From Prevotella melaninogenica (GTDB taxonomy: Bacteria > Bacteroidota > Bacteroidia > Bacteroidales > Bacteroidaceae): 64,000 bases of DNA. Both the position numbers and the translations under genes were made by a program. The notes beneath the pieces were generated by a model. The model was given only the letters and a program-made list of their open reading frames with translations, ran no database searches and had not been told where the DNA came from. This document shows positions 8,798 through 19,561 of this stretch, piece by piece; positions within the stretch are counted from its first letter, which is position 1; each line of letters starts with the position of its first letter. Location: positions 496,001 through 560,000 of the forward strand of contig NZ_CP054010.1 in NCBI RefSeq assembly GCF_013267595.1. The letters are read 5' to 3'.

Positions 8798-10420
8798 TTA
8801 TTCCTTGATATTTGGCTCTTCCAAACCGAGGTTGCGCTTCTTATCTACTACCTTCAAAGTAAGACCAATGATAAGAGCAATCACACCCAAACCAGCAAGC
8901 ATAACCAACGGAGCTGTGTAGTTGAGCTGTGTTGGGTCAGTAACACCTACGTTTGTCTTATCAAGTACCTTACCAATAAGGAGTGGGAACAACCACAGAC
9001 CGATATTCTGAATCCAGAAGATAAGGGCGTAAGCAGAACCAATAATCTTTGCATCTACGAGTTTTGGAACACTTGGCCACAATGAAGCTGGTACGAGTGA
9101 GAAAGAAGCACCGAGAACGAGGATGGTTACATAAGCAACGATAACACCACCTACCTGGCTTGACTTAAACTGTGGAAGAACAAAGGCAAAAGTGAGGTGA
9201 CAAACAATCAGAAGCAATGAACCCAAAACGAGCATAGAAGCTGCCTTACCCTTATGATCAACATAGCTACCAAGGATTGGTGTAATACCTACTGCGAGCA
9301 ATGGGAATACAGCAAAGATAGACTCTGCAGACTGACGCATATAACCCATGTAGCAATAAACTACAAGGCTCAAAACAGACAAGAAGAGCATAAAATTCTT
9401 CAAAGCCTTATTCTTCATGAAGTTGAACATGAATGCAGTTGCAGCAACAACGAGCATGATAACATACTGTATGATAGTCACACTTGATGAAGCCCAGAAT
9501 GAACCTGCAGGAAGTTCGTGGAAGGTAAGGTTACACTGAAGCATATTTACAGCGTACTTCTGGAATGGGAAGATAGCTGAGTAATAAAGCACACAGAGCA
9601 ATGCTACGAGCCAGAAGCCCATACTTGACAGAATCTTACCAAGGTCGCTAATCTTGAATGGATCGTCTTTCTCCTCTGCCTCACCTGTCTGTGAGTCGAG
9701 CTTCTTATCCATGAAGAAGTAAACGATGAACATCATCAATGCAATACAGATAAGTACTACACCGAAAGCTACAGAACGAGAAACATTAATATCGCCACCA
9801 AGTTTAGCAAAGAATGGTGAGAAAATCATACAGGTAGCAACACCAAGACGAGCCAAAGCCATCTCTGAACCCATTGCCAATGCCATCTCACGACCCTTGA
9901 ACCACTTTACAATACCACGAGAAACAGTGATACCTGCCATCTCAACGCCACAACCAAATATCATGAAACCACAAGCTGCAACCTTTGCAGAGGCTGGCAT
10001 ACCCTGATAGAAAGGAGATACACCCAACTGCTCGAAGACAGGAATGTGGTTGAGGTTATTGGTAAACCATACGTCAAGTGCACTACCAGCAAAGCTGTCG
10101 CTGATGGCATAGTACTTGATTAAAGCACCAGCTAACATCACTGCACCAGACAAGATAGCAGTGAAACGAACGCCCATCTTATCGAGGATGATACCTGCGA
10201 AGATGAGGAAGAAAACGAAGACATTAAGGAATGTCTCTGAACCCTGCATAGTACCGAATGCGGTTGAGTCCCAACCTCTCTGCTCCTGCATCAACTCCTT
10301 GATTGGAGAAAGGATATCAACAAAGATGTAGGCACAGAACATTGCCAGGGATAAAAGGAGGAGAGCCGTCCAGCGCATCGCTGCTGAATCTCTCAATGAT
10401 GTTTGAATTTTATCAGTCAT
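8798..10420 (-). CDS. Major facilitator superfamily transporter
   Basis: About 540 residues from MTDKIQTS at 10420, with around 12 hydrophobic segments in two halves and the MFS loop motif GIILDKMGVRF after the second. A cytoplasmic charged stretch (DSQTGEAEEKDDPF) separates the halves. The substrate is not clear; the layout recalls NarK/OxlT-like anion or carboxylate carriers. A frame 18 codons longer exists, but it only translates the ACAAGTTGACAAG repeat and should be discarded. Confidence 0.82.
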   Translation of the reverse strand: MTDKIQTSLRDSAAMRWTALLLLSLAMFCAYIFVDILSPIKELMQEQRGWDSTAFGTMQGSETFLNVFVFFLIFAGIILDKMGVRFTAILSGAVMLAGALIKYYAISDSFAGSALDVWFTNNLNHIPVFEQLGVSPFYQGMPASAKVAACGFMIFGCGVEMAGITVSRGIVKWFKGREMALAMGSEMALARLGVATCMIFSPFFAKLGGDINVSRSVAFGVVLICIALMMFIVYFFMDKKLDSQTGEAEEKDDPFKISDLGKILSSMGFWLVALLCVLYYSAIFPFQKYAVNMLQCNLTFHELPAGSFWASSSVTIIQYVIMLVVAATAFMFNFMKNKALKNFMLFLSVLSLVVYCYMGYMRQSAESIFAVFPLLAVGITPILGSYVDHKGKAASMLVLGSLLLIVCHLTFAFVLPQFKSSQVGGVIVAYVTILVLGASFSLVPASLWPSVPKLVDAKIIGSAYALIFWIQNIGLWLFPLLIGKVLDKTNVGVTDPTQLNYTAPLVMLAGLGVIALIIGLTLKVVDKKRNLGLEEPNIKE

Positions 10421-10433
10421 GATGATTTTATTA

Positions 10434-10709
10434 GTTAACAAGTTTACGAGTTGACAAGTTTGACAAGTTGACAAGTAAACCAGTTATTTGTTAGATTATA
10501 AGTTAAAAATGAATGAATTGATGAGTGAATAGGTTGGCGAGTTAACGAGTTTATAAGTTGACGAGTTAACACGTTTACAAGTAAACGAGTTAATACTATC
10601 AAGCAACTTGTCTACTTGTTGACTTATTGACTTGTCTACTTGTTTGACAAATAAACGAGTTAATACTATCAAACAACTTGTTGACTTGTAAACTCGTTCA
10701 CTTGTCTAC
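10434..10709. repeat. ACAAGTTGACGAG repeat tract, inverted halves
   Basis: About 275 bases made of short variants of AACAAGTTGACGAGTTAAC. The first half reads mostly in this orientation and the second half mostly as its complement (CTTGTTGACTTGT), so a long imperfect hairpin is possible. A segment starting ACGAGTTAATACTATCAA occurs twice (near 10577 and 10652). The same short motif recurs at 30863, 31783, 57593 and 63318. Confidence 0.7.
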
Positions 10710-10716
10710 TAATCAC

Positions 10717-12876
10717 CTACTTCTTCAGCCAGCGGTCGAGCCAATTAAAGAATGTACGCTGCCAGAGAACACTGTTTTGTGGTTTCAATACCCAGTGGTT
10801 CTCATCAGGATAGAGAAGTAACTCAGCAGGGATACCACGCAGACGAGCTGCATTGAAAGCACCCATTCCTTGATTAGCATTAATACGATAGTCTTTCTCG
10901 CCGTGGATACAAAGGATTGGAGTATCCCACTTATCAACATTCAAATGAGGACTGTTTGCGTAAGTACGCTTTGCAGCTTCGCTCTTGTCCTTATTCCAAT
11001 AAGCATCGTCATACTCCCAGTTGCTGAACCAAGCTTCCTCAGTATCTGTGTACATACTCTCAAGATTGAAAGCACCATCATGAGAGATGAAACACTTAAA
11101 GCGCTTCTTATGAATACCTGCAAGATAATAAACAGAGAAGCCACCAAATGAAGCACCAACAGCACCTAAGCGGTCTTTGTCTACAAATGGGAGATTGTTA
11201 GCTGCATCATCAATTGCTGAGAGGTAGTCGTTCATACACTGACCGGTCCAGTCGGTACTAACTTCCTCATTCCATGCACTACCAAAGCCTGGCAAGCCAC
11301 GACGGTTTGGTGCAATGATGACATAGCCATTGGCTGCCATTATCTGAAAGTTCCAACGATAGCTCCAGAACTGAGAAACAGGACTTTGTGGTCCGCCTTC
11401 ACAGAAGAGCAATGTAGGATATTTCTTATTTGGATCGAAGTGTGGAGGAGTAATTACCCATTCCATCATTTCCTTACCATCAGTTGTCTTTACCCAACGA
11501 GACTTTACATCACCCAAAGCTAACTGGTCATAGATATACTTATTCTCAAAGCTGAGCTGTGTCTGAACGCTTGCTTTCTCCTTCTTAGCAGGAGTTATAG
11601 CGAAGATTTCATTAGCTTGAGAGATGCTCTGACGGATAGCAAGCAACTTCTTATCACCAAGGAGTGAGATGCTTACATAGTTATGATTGCCTTCTGTAAG
11701 CTGCTTCACCTCGCCCTTAAGATTCGTCTGATAGACGTTGACCGTTGCATGCCATACACCAATGAAATAGAGGTCCTTTGAATTAAGGCTCCATGTGTAG
11801 TCGTCTACATTTGAATCGAAGCTTTCAGTAACGTATGTCTTCTTGCCTGTTGCCAATTCATAGACACAGAGGCGGTTGCGGTCACTCTCATAACCATTGT
11901 TCTTCATACTCTGCCATGCAATGTACTTGCCGTCAGGTGAGAACTTAGGGTTAACATCGTAACCTACATTCATATCGCCAGCCTGATGATTTACAGCCTG
12001 ATTGCGCATACTCTTTGTAGCATCAATCTTTGGCTCAACATAGTCGGCTGGCTTGCAGAGATTCTTTGTTTGGCGAGTCTCCACATTATATATATATATG
12101 TCGGCATCGGTAGAGATAGCATACTGTGTACCTTCCTTCTTACGGCAGGTATAAGCAATGAACTTAGAATCCTTGCTCCAATCAATCTGCTCAATACCAC
12201 CGAATGGTGCCAACGGACTCTCATAAGGTTCACCTTCGAGTACATCAACACCCGCACCAACACCCTCAGCAGTTACATCTGCCACAAATGGATGTGCATT
12301 TGTTCTAACGTAATGGTCCCAGTGACGATAGTTCATGTCAGTGATAACCATACCCGTAGCCTTTGGCAAGTCGCTTGGGTTCTGCTTGATAGTGCCATAG
12401 TAAGGGATGCTCTTGATAAGAACAACACGCTTACAGTCTGGAGAGAATCGGAAACCTTCGATGTCGATATCCGAATGTGTCAACTGCTTACGGTTAGTAC
12501 CGTCTACATTCATTGTCCACAGCTGTCCACCTGTAAGGAATGCCAAGGTGTTGTTGTCGAGCCATGCTGCATCTCCCTCACTCTTTGCAGAGGTAGTCAG
12601 CAGACGGTCGTTCTTACCATCGGCATCCATCACGCGTAGTACCTGGTGTCCTTTGTTTTCCTTGACACTGTAATAACCCACCTGATAGACAACCTTCTTG
12701 CCATCAGGTGAGGCTTGTGCAGCACCGATACGTCCCATAGCCCAAAGTGTCTCAGGAGTCATGAGGTCACTTGTCAGCGTAATGTTGTTACGTCCGATGT
12801 TCACATCCTGTGCTTGTGCAACGCTACCACTCATCATCAGAGCCGCAGTCATTGCCATGGTTAAGTTTTTGTTCAT
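10717..12876 (-). CDS. S9-family serine peptidase, dipeptidyl-peptidase 5-like
   Basis: The 719-residue protein has a signal peptide (cleavage near AQAQ, residue 22), a beta-propeller of WD-like repeats (SPDGKK, FSPDCKR, FSPDGKY) and a C-terminal alpha/beta hydrolase domain. The triad is visible: Ser576 in GASFGG, Asp662 in GEKDYRI, His694 in DENHWVL. It resembles the periplasmic DPP5 of Porphyromonas, which removes dipeptides from peptides during amino-acid feeding. It is the last gene of pyrG-yidC-S9, two bases after yidC, an odd functional mix. Confidence 0.88.
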   Translation of the reverse strand: MNKNLTMAMTAALMMSGSVAQAQDVNIGRNNITLTSDLMTPETLWAMGRIGAAQASPDGKKVVYQVGYYSVKENKGHQVLRVMDADGKNDRLLTTSAKSEGDAAWLDNNTLAFLTGGQLWTMNVDGTNRKQLTHSDIDIEGFRFSPDCKRVVLIKSIPYYGTIKQNPSDLPKATGMVITDMNYRHWDHYVRTNAHPFVADVTAEGVGAGVDVLEGEPYESPLAPFGGIEQIDWSKDSKFIAYTCRKKEGTQYAISTDADIYIYNVETRQTKNLCKPADYVEPKIDATKSMRNQAVNHQAGDMNVGYDVNPKFSPDGKYIAWQSMKNNGYESDRNRLCVYELATGKKTYVTESFDSNVDDYTWSLNSKDLYFIGVWHATVNVYQTNLKGEVKQLTEGNHNYVSISLLGDKKLLAIRQSISQANEIFAITPAKKEKASVQTQLSFENKYIYDQLALGDVKSRWVKTTDGKEMMEWVITPPHFDPNKKYPTLLFCEGGPQSPVSQFWSYRWNFQIMAANGYVIIAPNRRGLPGFGSAWNEEVSTDWTGQCMNDYLSAIDDAANNLPFVDKDRLGAVGASFGGFSVYYLAGIHKKRFKCFISHDGAFNLESMYTDTEEAWFSNWEYDDAYWNKDKSEAAKRTYANSPHLNVDKWDTPILCIHGEKDYRINANQGMGAFNAARLRGIPAELLLYPDENHWVLKPQNSVLWQRTFFNWLDRWLKK

Positions 12877-12878
12877 AG

Positions 12879-14810
12879 TTATAGACCTTTCTTTTTCTTA
12901 TTTAGCTCATCTTGCTTGCGTCGAAGTTCTTCTTGCTGCTGCTTCTGTAACTCCTGTAAAGCCTGCATACGAGCGAAGAGTCCACTACCCATATTGTTCT
13001 TAGGGTTGTTCTTTCGCTCTTCACGACGTGCTTCAAGGATAGCCAGAAGTTTCTCCTCATTGGTTGTCTTGCGCAATGCCCACATGATAGCAGCTGAGAA
13101 GAAGAGTGATATAAAGTAATAGAAGTTCAGACCTGATGAATAATCATTGAACATGAAGAAGAAGAACAATGGCATACCAAACATCATCCACTGCATCATC
13201 TTCATCTGATCAGCCTGCTGTCCAACCATCTGATCCTTCTGCTGCTGCATGGTAAACCATGTGTAGAGCAAGTTAGCACCACAGAAGAGGATACAAGTCA
13301 ATGAGATATGGTCACCAACGAGCCAAACGTCATGGTTCCATGAGAAGATTGGATCGAAAGTACTGAGGTCGTGCATCCAAAGGAAGCTTTGACCACGAAG
13401 TTGGATAGCATTCGGTACGAAGTTGAACATCGCAATCCAGATTGGCATCTGTATCAACATAGGAAGACAGCCTGACAAAGGACTCACCCCATACTCTGAA
13501 TACTTCTGCATCATAGCCTGTTGCTTCTGCATCTGGTCTTCTGGCTTATTGAATTGCTTCGTTGCTTCATCCAACTTTGGCTTCAACACACGCATCTTAG
13601 CAGAGCTCATATAGCTCTTCTTCACCATTGGGAAGGTAATAAGCTTTAATAATAAGGTAATGAGAATCAATACAACTCCCATTGGGAACACCTTACTCAA
13701 CCAATCGAATACATAAAGAGTAAACCAACGGTTAATAATGCGGAACAATGGCCAACCAAGATATACGAGGCGTTCCATATCAAGTTCCTTTGCAAACTTA
13801 CTCTCTGTTTCAACAGACTGAAGCAGACGGAAATCGTTAGGACCAAAGTAGAATTCGAACTCTGAAGGGCGCTTACCCGTTGGATCAAAGCCAGCCTTCA
13901 TATTAGCCTCATAGTGCTTAAGGTAATGAGAAGACTTCTCAAGTGGTGTACTCTTAAGCTTTGCACCTGTTGCAAAGTTATCCTTTGCAATCATCACAGC
14001 AGAGAAGAACTGGTTTTTGAAAGCCACCCAGTCCATTGGCTCTTCTGTCGTCTCTTCTTTCTCTGATGTCTCGCTTAAATAGTTAGTACCACCATCATGC
14101 TTTTTGTAAGTAAGTGTTGCATAACGATTCTCAAATGTAAAACCACGTTCTTGCTGTCTACAACGATCCTGCCAATTGATATCCAATTGGTTATAGTTTG
14201 GAGCAAAGAGTCCACCCATACCCTCTGCCTGCAAAGACATATTGAGCAAATAGTCCTTACCAAGTGTATAGCTCAAGGTAAGTGTCTTACCCTTTCCTGC
14301 AACTGCTGTAAACGTAACAGTAGAATCTGTCACATTTGAAGGAGTGAAGATAAGGTCTTTTGTCTCAATATTACTATTCTTTGCAGCCAACATAAAGTTA
14401 AGGCTCTGGTCGTCACCACTAAACAAAGTAACATTCTTTTGGTCCTGTGAACCATCCTTAACAGCGATATTATGACCGATATAGTTTTTGATAACAGCCT
14501 TCTTTACAACACCACCCTTGGTACTCAAAGTCAGTTCTACCTTACTATTCTTCAGCGTAATATCCTGTGCTTTACCACTCAATGCAGAATAAAACAGTGC
14601 TGTAGTATCAGTAGCCTGCGCAGCCTTCTGCTGTGCCTGCTTCTCAGCTGCAAGTTTCGCTGTCTGAGTTTTCTTAGCTGCAGCGATAGAATCCTTTACA
14701 AATTCAGCTCTCTGCTGTGCTACCTGTTCAGCTGATGGCTGCTGCCACCAAGCAAAACCAAAGAGGATCAGGGCAATAAGTACAAACCCTGTGATTGTTC
14801 TTTTATCCAT
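12879..14810 (-). CDS. yidC: Membrane protein insertase YidC
   Basis: The 643-residue protein begins with the YidC N-terminal anchor (TITGFVLIALILFGFAWW), has a large periplasmic domain (about 60-340) and the conserved insertase core with LIQMPIWIAMFNFVPNAI and the final hydrophobic segments. The tail is strongly basic and Gln/Lys-rich, as expected for contact with ribosomes. It inserts inner-membrane proteins alone or with SecYEG. Its ATG directly abuts the pyrG stop codon. Confidence 0.95.
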   Translation of the reverse strand: MDKRTITGFVLIALILFGFAWWQQPSAEQVAQQRAEFVKDSIAAAKKTQTAKLAAEKQAQQKAAQATDTTALFYSALSGKAQDITLKNSKVELTLSTKGGVVKKAVIKNYIGHNIAVKDGSQDQKNVTLFSGDDQSLNFMLAAKNSNIETKDLIFTPSNVTDSTVTFTAVAGKGKTLTLSYTLGKDYLLNMSLQAEGMGGLFAPNYNQLDINWQDRCRQQERGFTFENRYATLTYKKHDGGTNYLSETSEKEETTEEPMDWVAFKNQFFSAVMIAKDNFATGAKLKSTPLEKSSHYLKHYEANMKAGFDPTGKRPSEFEFYFGPNDFRLLQSVETESKFAKELDMERLVYLGWPLFRIINRWFTLYVFDWLSKVFPMGVVLILITLLLKLITFPMVKKSYMSSAKMRVLKPKLDEATKQFNKPEDQMQKQQAMMQKYSEYGVSPLSGCLPMLIQMPIWIAMFNFVPNAIQLRGQSFLWMHDLSTFDPIFSWNHDVWLVGDHISLTCILFCGANLLYTWFTMQQQKDQMVGQQADQMKMMQWMMFGMPLFFFFMFNDYSSGLNFYYFISLFFSAAIMWALRKTTNEEKLLAILEARREERKNNPKNNMGSGLFARMQALQELQKQQQEELRRKQDELNKKKKGL

Positions 14811-16448
<1,638 letters not shown>

Positions 16449-16482
16449 CTAAAACGAAAATCGTTGGTTCTAAACTAAAATG

Positions 16483-16490
16483 CAAAGATA
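16483..16490 (-). promoter_or_regulatory. Bacteroidota -7 box of the pyrG operon
   Basis: The minus strand reads TATCTTTG about 62 bases before the GTG start. The gap from here to the tRNA (to 16898) is AT-rich and shows no other gene. Confidence 0.55.
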
Positions 16491-16841
16491 CTAATTTTCC
16501 ATGAATTAGGCGGGATATAAAGATAAAAAAAACATAGTATATTTCATTTAATTGCCACAAGACCTATAAACAGTGCTATCATCTATGATTACAATGAGAT
16601 TTTATCTACCTTATGGCAGATTTTATTATTACAAAACTAAGAGACATTTTAATAAAATATTTTGCAACAAAACACCCCTTTCACAAGACTAAATCTTATA
16701 TTTCAAACAGTTACTATTACATAAGAAAACTACAATTTAGCAATAACGAACTAAGAAGAATATCACAAGAGAAGACTACTCTAAAACTTTAAAGAAACTT
16801 AAAATCCTCTTTACTGCCGCATTATTGTAAAACTAAAGTTC

Positions 16842-16849
16842 TATTTTTG
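16842..16849 (+). promoter_or_regulatory. -7 box before tRNA-Ser
   Basis: TATTTTTG fits TAnnTTTG and lies 50 bases before the tRNA. Confidence 0.45.
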
Positions 16850-16898
16850 CAAACCAATTTGAGTCTAACATATAGACGATATACGTTAGGATTCACAA

Positions 16899-16986
16899 GG
16901 AAAGATGCTCGAGTGGTTGAAGAGGCACGCCTGGAAAGCGTGTATACCCCTAAAGGGTATCGGGGGTTCGAATCCCCCTCTTTCCG
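16899..16986 (+). tRNA. tRNA-Ser (anticodon GGA)
   Basis: An 88-base class II tRNA. The acceptor stem GGAAAGA pairs with TCTTTCC, the anticodon stem CACGC/GCGTG encloses the loop CTGGAAA (anticodon GGA), a long variable arm ACCCC-TAAA-GGGT follows, and the T arm is GGGGGTTCGAATCCCCC. The CCA end is not encoded (GCAA follows). Confidence 0.96.
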
Positions 16987-16990
16987 CAAG

Positions 16991-17035
16991 AAAGGTGTAA
17001 GCCAATGGATTACGTGGCTTGCACCTTTTTCTTTT
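16991..17035 (+). terminator. Terminator after tRNA-Ser
   Basis: AAAGGTGTAAGCC pairs with GGCTTGCACCTTT (one G-T pair) and is followed by TTTCTTTT. Confidence 0.8.
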
Positions 17036-17120
17036 CTGACAACTTAATATAGAAAGGGAAACATTCTAATAACCACAACTACACATCCTTACACAAAACA
17101 CGTATTTTCCAATTCATTGC

Positions 17121-17150
17121 TTGTTATACGGCTTTATTTTCCTAACTTTG
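17121..17150 (+). promoter_or_regulatory. Promoter of the small protein-SDR operon
   Basis: TTG at 17121 and TAACTTTG at 17143-17150 with 19 bases between match the Bacteroidota promoter. The first start codon is at 17215. Confidence 0.6.
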
Positions 17151-17214
17151 CAGAAAGTAAGATTAGGAAACGGATATTGTATCCACGTAATAACATCCAA
17201 ATTTAACGAAAGAA

Positions 17215-17463
17215 ATGATAGAACTCGATACTACCAATATGTGTTCACACCTGCAGAAGAAGCTCTTTAACGAAGAAGGTGTCTACTATCCTATATGGCA
17301 GGCGATGCAGAATGATGATGAGATAACAGCTGTGATACGTTCACGACAGTTGCATATCTACCGCAATGGTAAAAAAGTTTTAGTGCTTCCCGGCAAGGCT
17401 GTACCAAAGATTATTCGCGAAGATAGCCTCAACGAACTCTTACCTAAGGACTTACTGAAATGA
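17215..17463 (+). CDS. Small conserved-looking cytoplasmic protein, function unknown
   Basis: An 82-residue soluble protein with no recognised motif. It contains a short basic core (VIRSRQLHIYRNGKKVLVLPGKAVPK) and an acidic N-terminus. It overlaps the SDR gene by four bases (ATGA), so both are co-translated from one promoter. The overlap and promoter argue for a real gene; no function can be read from it. Confidence 0.7.
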   Translation: MIELDTTNMCSHLQKKLFNEEGVYYPIWQAMQNDDEITAVIRSRQLHIYRNGKKVLVLPGKAVPKIIREDSLNELLPKDLLK

Positions 17464-18185
17464 AAAAAGCAATCGTCGTAGGCGCCAGCAGCGGTATCGG
17501 ACATGAAGTAGCACGACTGCTCATCGCACAAGGATGGGCGGTTGGTGTGGCTGCTCGTCGTATAGACAAGTTGACAGACTTGCAAGCTATAGCACCAGAG
17601 CGAGTCTACACCGCCCAAATTGATGTAAATAACGAAGATGCAGAAACTTCCTTACTGCAACTTATAGAAGGTATGGGAGGACTCGACCTCTATTTTCATG
17701 CCGCAGGAATCGGTTGGCAAAACCCAAGTCTTAATGCTGACATAGAACTCAAAACGATGGAAACCAACGCTGTTGGATTCACACGAATGATTGGTTGTGC
17801 CTATCGCTATTTTGCCAATAAGGGAGGTGGACACATCGTATGTATCACCTCTATCGCTGGAACAAAAGGACTCGGACCGGCTCCTGCTTATAGTGCAACA
17901 AAGGCGATGCAGAACACCTATCTACAAGCATTGGAACAACTCGCTGCTTGTAAATATCATAACATCCACTTCACCGATATCCGTCCCGGCTTTGTCGACA
18001 CTCCCCTACTCGCTGGTACCTCTCACCTCCCGATGCTGATGACCACAGAAAAGGTGGCACGTAGTATTATAAAGGCTATTAACAGCCGACGACACATCTG
18101 CGTCATCGATAGCCGTTGGTGCGTACTCACCTACTTATGGCGACATATCCCTAACTGGATATGGAGGCGAATGAAGCTATGTTAA
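17460..18185 (+). CDS. Short-chain dehydrogenase/reductase
   Basis: The 241-residue protein shows the classical SDR pattern: the NAD(P) loop GASSGIG at 8-14, the dinucleotide-binding AARR at 31-34 (suggesting NADPH), Ser131 in ITSIAG and the catalytic Tyr144-x3-Lys148 in YSATK. It will reduce or oxidise a carbonyl or alcohol; the substrate is unknown. A hydrophobic, Trp-rich C-terminus (LTYLWRHIPNWIWRRM) may touch the membrane. Confidence 0.88.
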   Translation: MKKAIVVGASSGIGHEVARLLIAQGWAVGVAARRIDKLTDLQAIAPERVYTAQIDVNNEDAETSLLQLIEGMGGLDLYFHAAGIGWQNPSLNADIELKTMETNAVGFTRMIGCAYRYFANKGGGHIVCITSIAGTKGLGPAPAYSATKAMQNTYLQALEQLAACKYHNIHFTDIRPGFVDTPLLAGTSHLPMLMTTEKVARSIIKAINSRRHICVIDSRWCVLTYLWRHIPNWIWRRMKLC

Positions 18186-18392
18186 CCTCTTTTTCATACA
18201 AAGAAAACAAACAAAATCTCCACAACAACATAAACAAACACTAATTTCTTTCCTCATAAAATAAACTTTCAGGGTTTTCAATCATCTAAGCATATAAGTC
18301 TTAAAAGCTGTCCATAACGAAAGGGAAGGAAAAGGATAAGTAAAAGAGGAAACAACAGATAAACAAGTAACAAAACAATAATTATTTAGGAT

Positions 18393-19205
18393 ATGAGAAA
18401 ATTCTGTTTAAAGATTCACCGTTGGTTTGCTTTACCATTAGGCGTAGTCATGGCTATTTTGTGCTTCAGTGGTCTGGCAATACTGCTAATAAAAGACCTC
18501 GCACCCCTCTTTGACATGAATGCCAAAGAGATGCCAATCTATACAATGGTAGTACGACTGCACCGTTGGCTCTTTATGAAACCTGAGAATGCACATGAGG
18601 GTGGACAGTCACTTGGACGCATCCTTACAGCTGTGTCAGCAATCTGTATGTCAATCGTATTGTTATCGGGTGTTGTCATCTGGTGGCCAAAGACCAAGAA
18701 GGCGTTGAAAAGTCGTTTGACCGTCAGCACTGACAAGGGTTTCCGTCGCTTTGTTTACGACTCTCACGTGTCATTAGGTATCTATGTCTTTATCTTCCTT
18801 TTCCTCATGGCACTCACTGGTCCTGTCTTCTCTTTCGGCTGGTACAGAGCGGGAATGTCTAAACTCTTCGGTCAGCCTATGCCACCAAAGGAAATGAAGA
18901 TGCAACAGCCTAAAGATGGAATGAAGCAGGGCGGAACAAACGATAAAGCTTTTGCCCCTACGAACGCGAGTCAGATGAAGGGACAATCACAAACACACAA
19001 GGAGGGAGCAAAAGACATGAAAGGCGATCAGCATGGTAAGAAGCCAAAGGGCGGTATGCTCTTTAAGCAGTTACACACAGGAACATGGGGCGGATGGTTC
19101 TCACGCGTTCTCTATGCTATCGCAGCCCTTATCGGTGGCTTCCTCCCTATTAGTGGTTACTACCTGTGGTGGAAGAGAAGAAGTGCTAAGAAGAAAAAAG
19201 CATAA
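18393..19205 (+). CDS. PepSY-associated membrane protein with Met/Lys-rich loop
   Basis: The 270-residue protein has membrane segments near 12-34, 73-95, 125-148 and 238-256, with His residues at helix ends (KIHRWFALPLG, RLHRWLF, DSHVSLG) typical of PepSY-associated (PiuB-like) proteins tied to iron or haem uptake and reductase roles. Between segments three and four lies a loop of about 65 residues full of Met, Lys, Gln and His (PPKEMKMQQ, KDMKGDQHGKKPKGG), unusual and possibly metal-binding. It is a single-gene unit with a terminator. Confidence 0.8.
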   Translation: MRKFCLKIHRWFALPLGVVMAILCFSGLAILLIKDLAPLFDMNAKEMPIYTMVVRLHRWLFMKPENAHEGGQSLGRILTAVSAICMSIVLLSGVVIWWPKTKKALKSRLTVSTDKGFRRFVYDSHVSLGIYVFIFLFLMALTGPVFSFGWYRAGMSKLFGQPMPPKEMKMQQPKDGMKQGGTNDKAFAPTNASQMKGQSQTHKEGAKDMKGDQHGKKPKGGMLFKQLHTGTWGGWFSRVLYAIAALIGGFLPISGYYLWWKRRSAKKKKA

Positions 19206-19226
19206 AACATAATCATCATATATCAC

Positions 19227-19284
19227 AAGTCCATTGATTGTATTCGGTTGATTAACCTACAGAATACCATCAATGGGCTTTTAC
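19227..19284 (+). terminator. Terminator after the PepSY gene
   Basis: AGTCCATTGAT pairs with ATCAATGGGCT around a loop of about 30 bases, followed by TTTTACG. Confidence 0.6.
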
Positions 19285-19410
19285 GTTTATCCTTCTACGA
19301 AGCACTTACCTAAATGTACAGACTAACTCCCAACTGCATTCATCCACTCACAGAGGATTAAATAATCAATATTATGTAAAGATTATTCAAACTACTAAAA
19401 AACAACTAAC

Positions 19411-19508
19411 GCCCAATTAGACTCGAATTAAGCCTTAATTGGCTTTCAAAAGATGCCCTTTTGAGGTCTAACTAACGCCCTTTAAGAGTCTAAAAGACGC
19501 CCTTTTCA
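19411..19508 (-). repeat. 22-bp-period array 3 (four units plus a partial fifth)
   Basis: Units begin at 19411, 19433, 19455, 19477 and 19499 in strict 22-base steps, mostly starting GCCC followed by AATT or TTTT. It lies between the PepSY terminator and the IS element and is followed 50 bases on by GTTACAAAACC, a tail also seen at array 5. Confidence 0.8.
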
Positions 19509-19561
19509 AATCGTATTTGTAAGACCTTGATTATCTGACCGTTACAAAACCCCATTTTTAG

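Noticed and set aside
11986..12639. 217-codon frame opposite the S9 peptidase
   Set aside because: Antisense to a clear gene; Cys/Thr/Ile-rich composition typical of a shadow frame.
16847..17047. 66-codon open frame over the tRNA
   Set aside because: It simply translates tRNA-Ser and its terminator.
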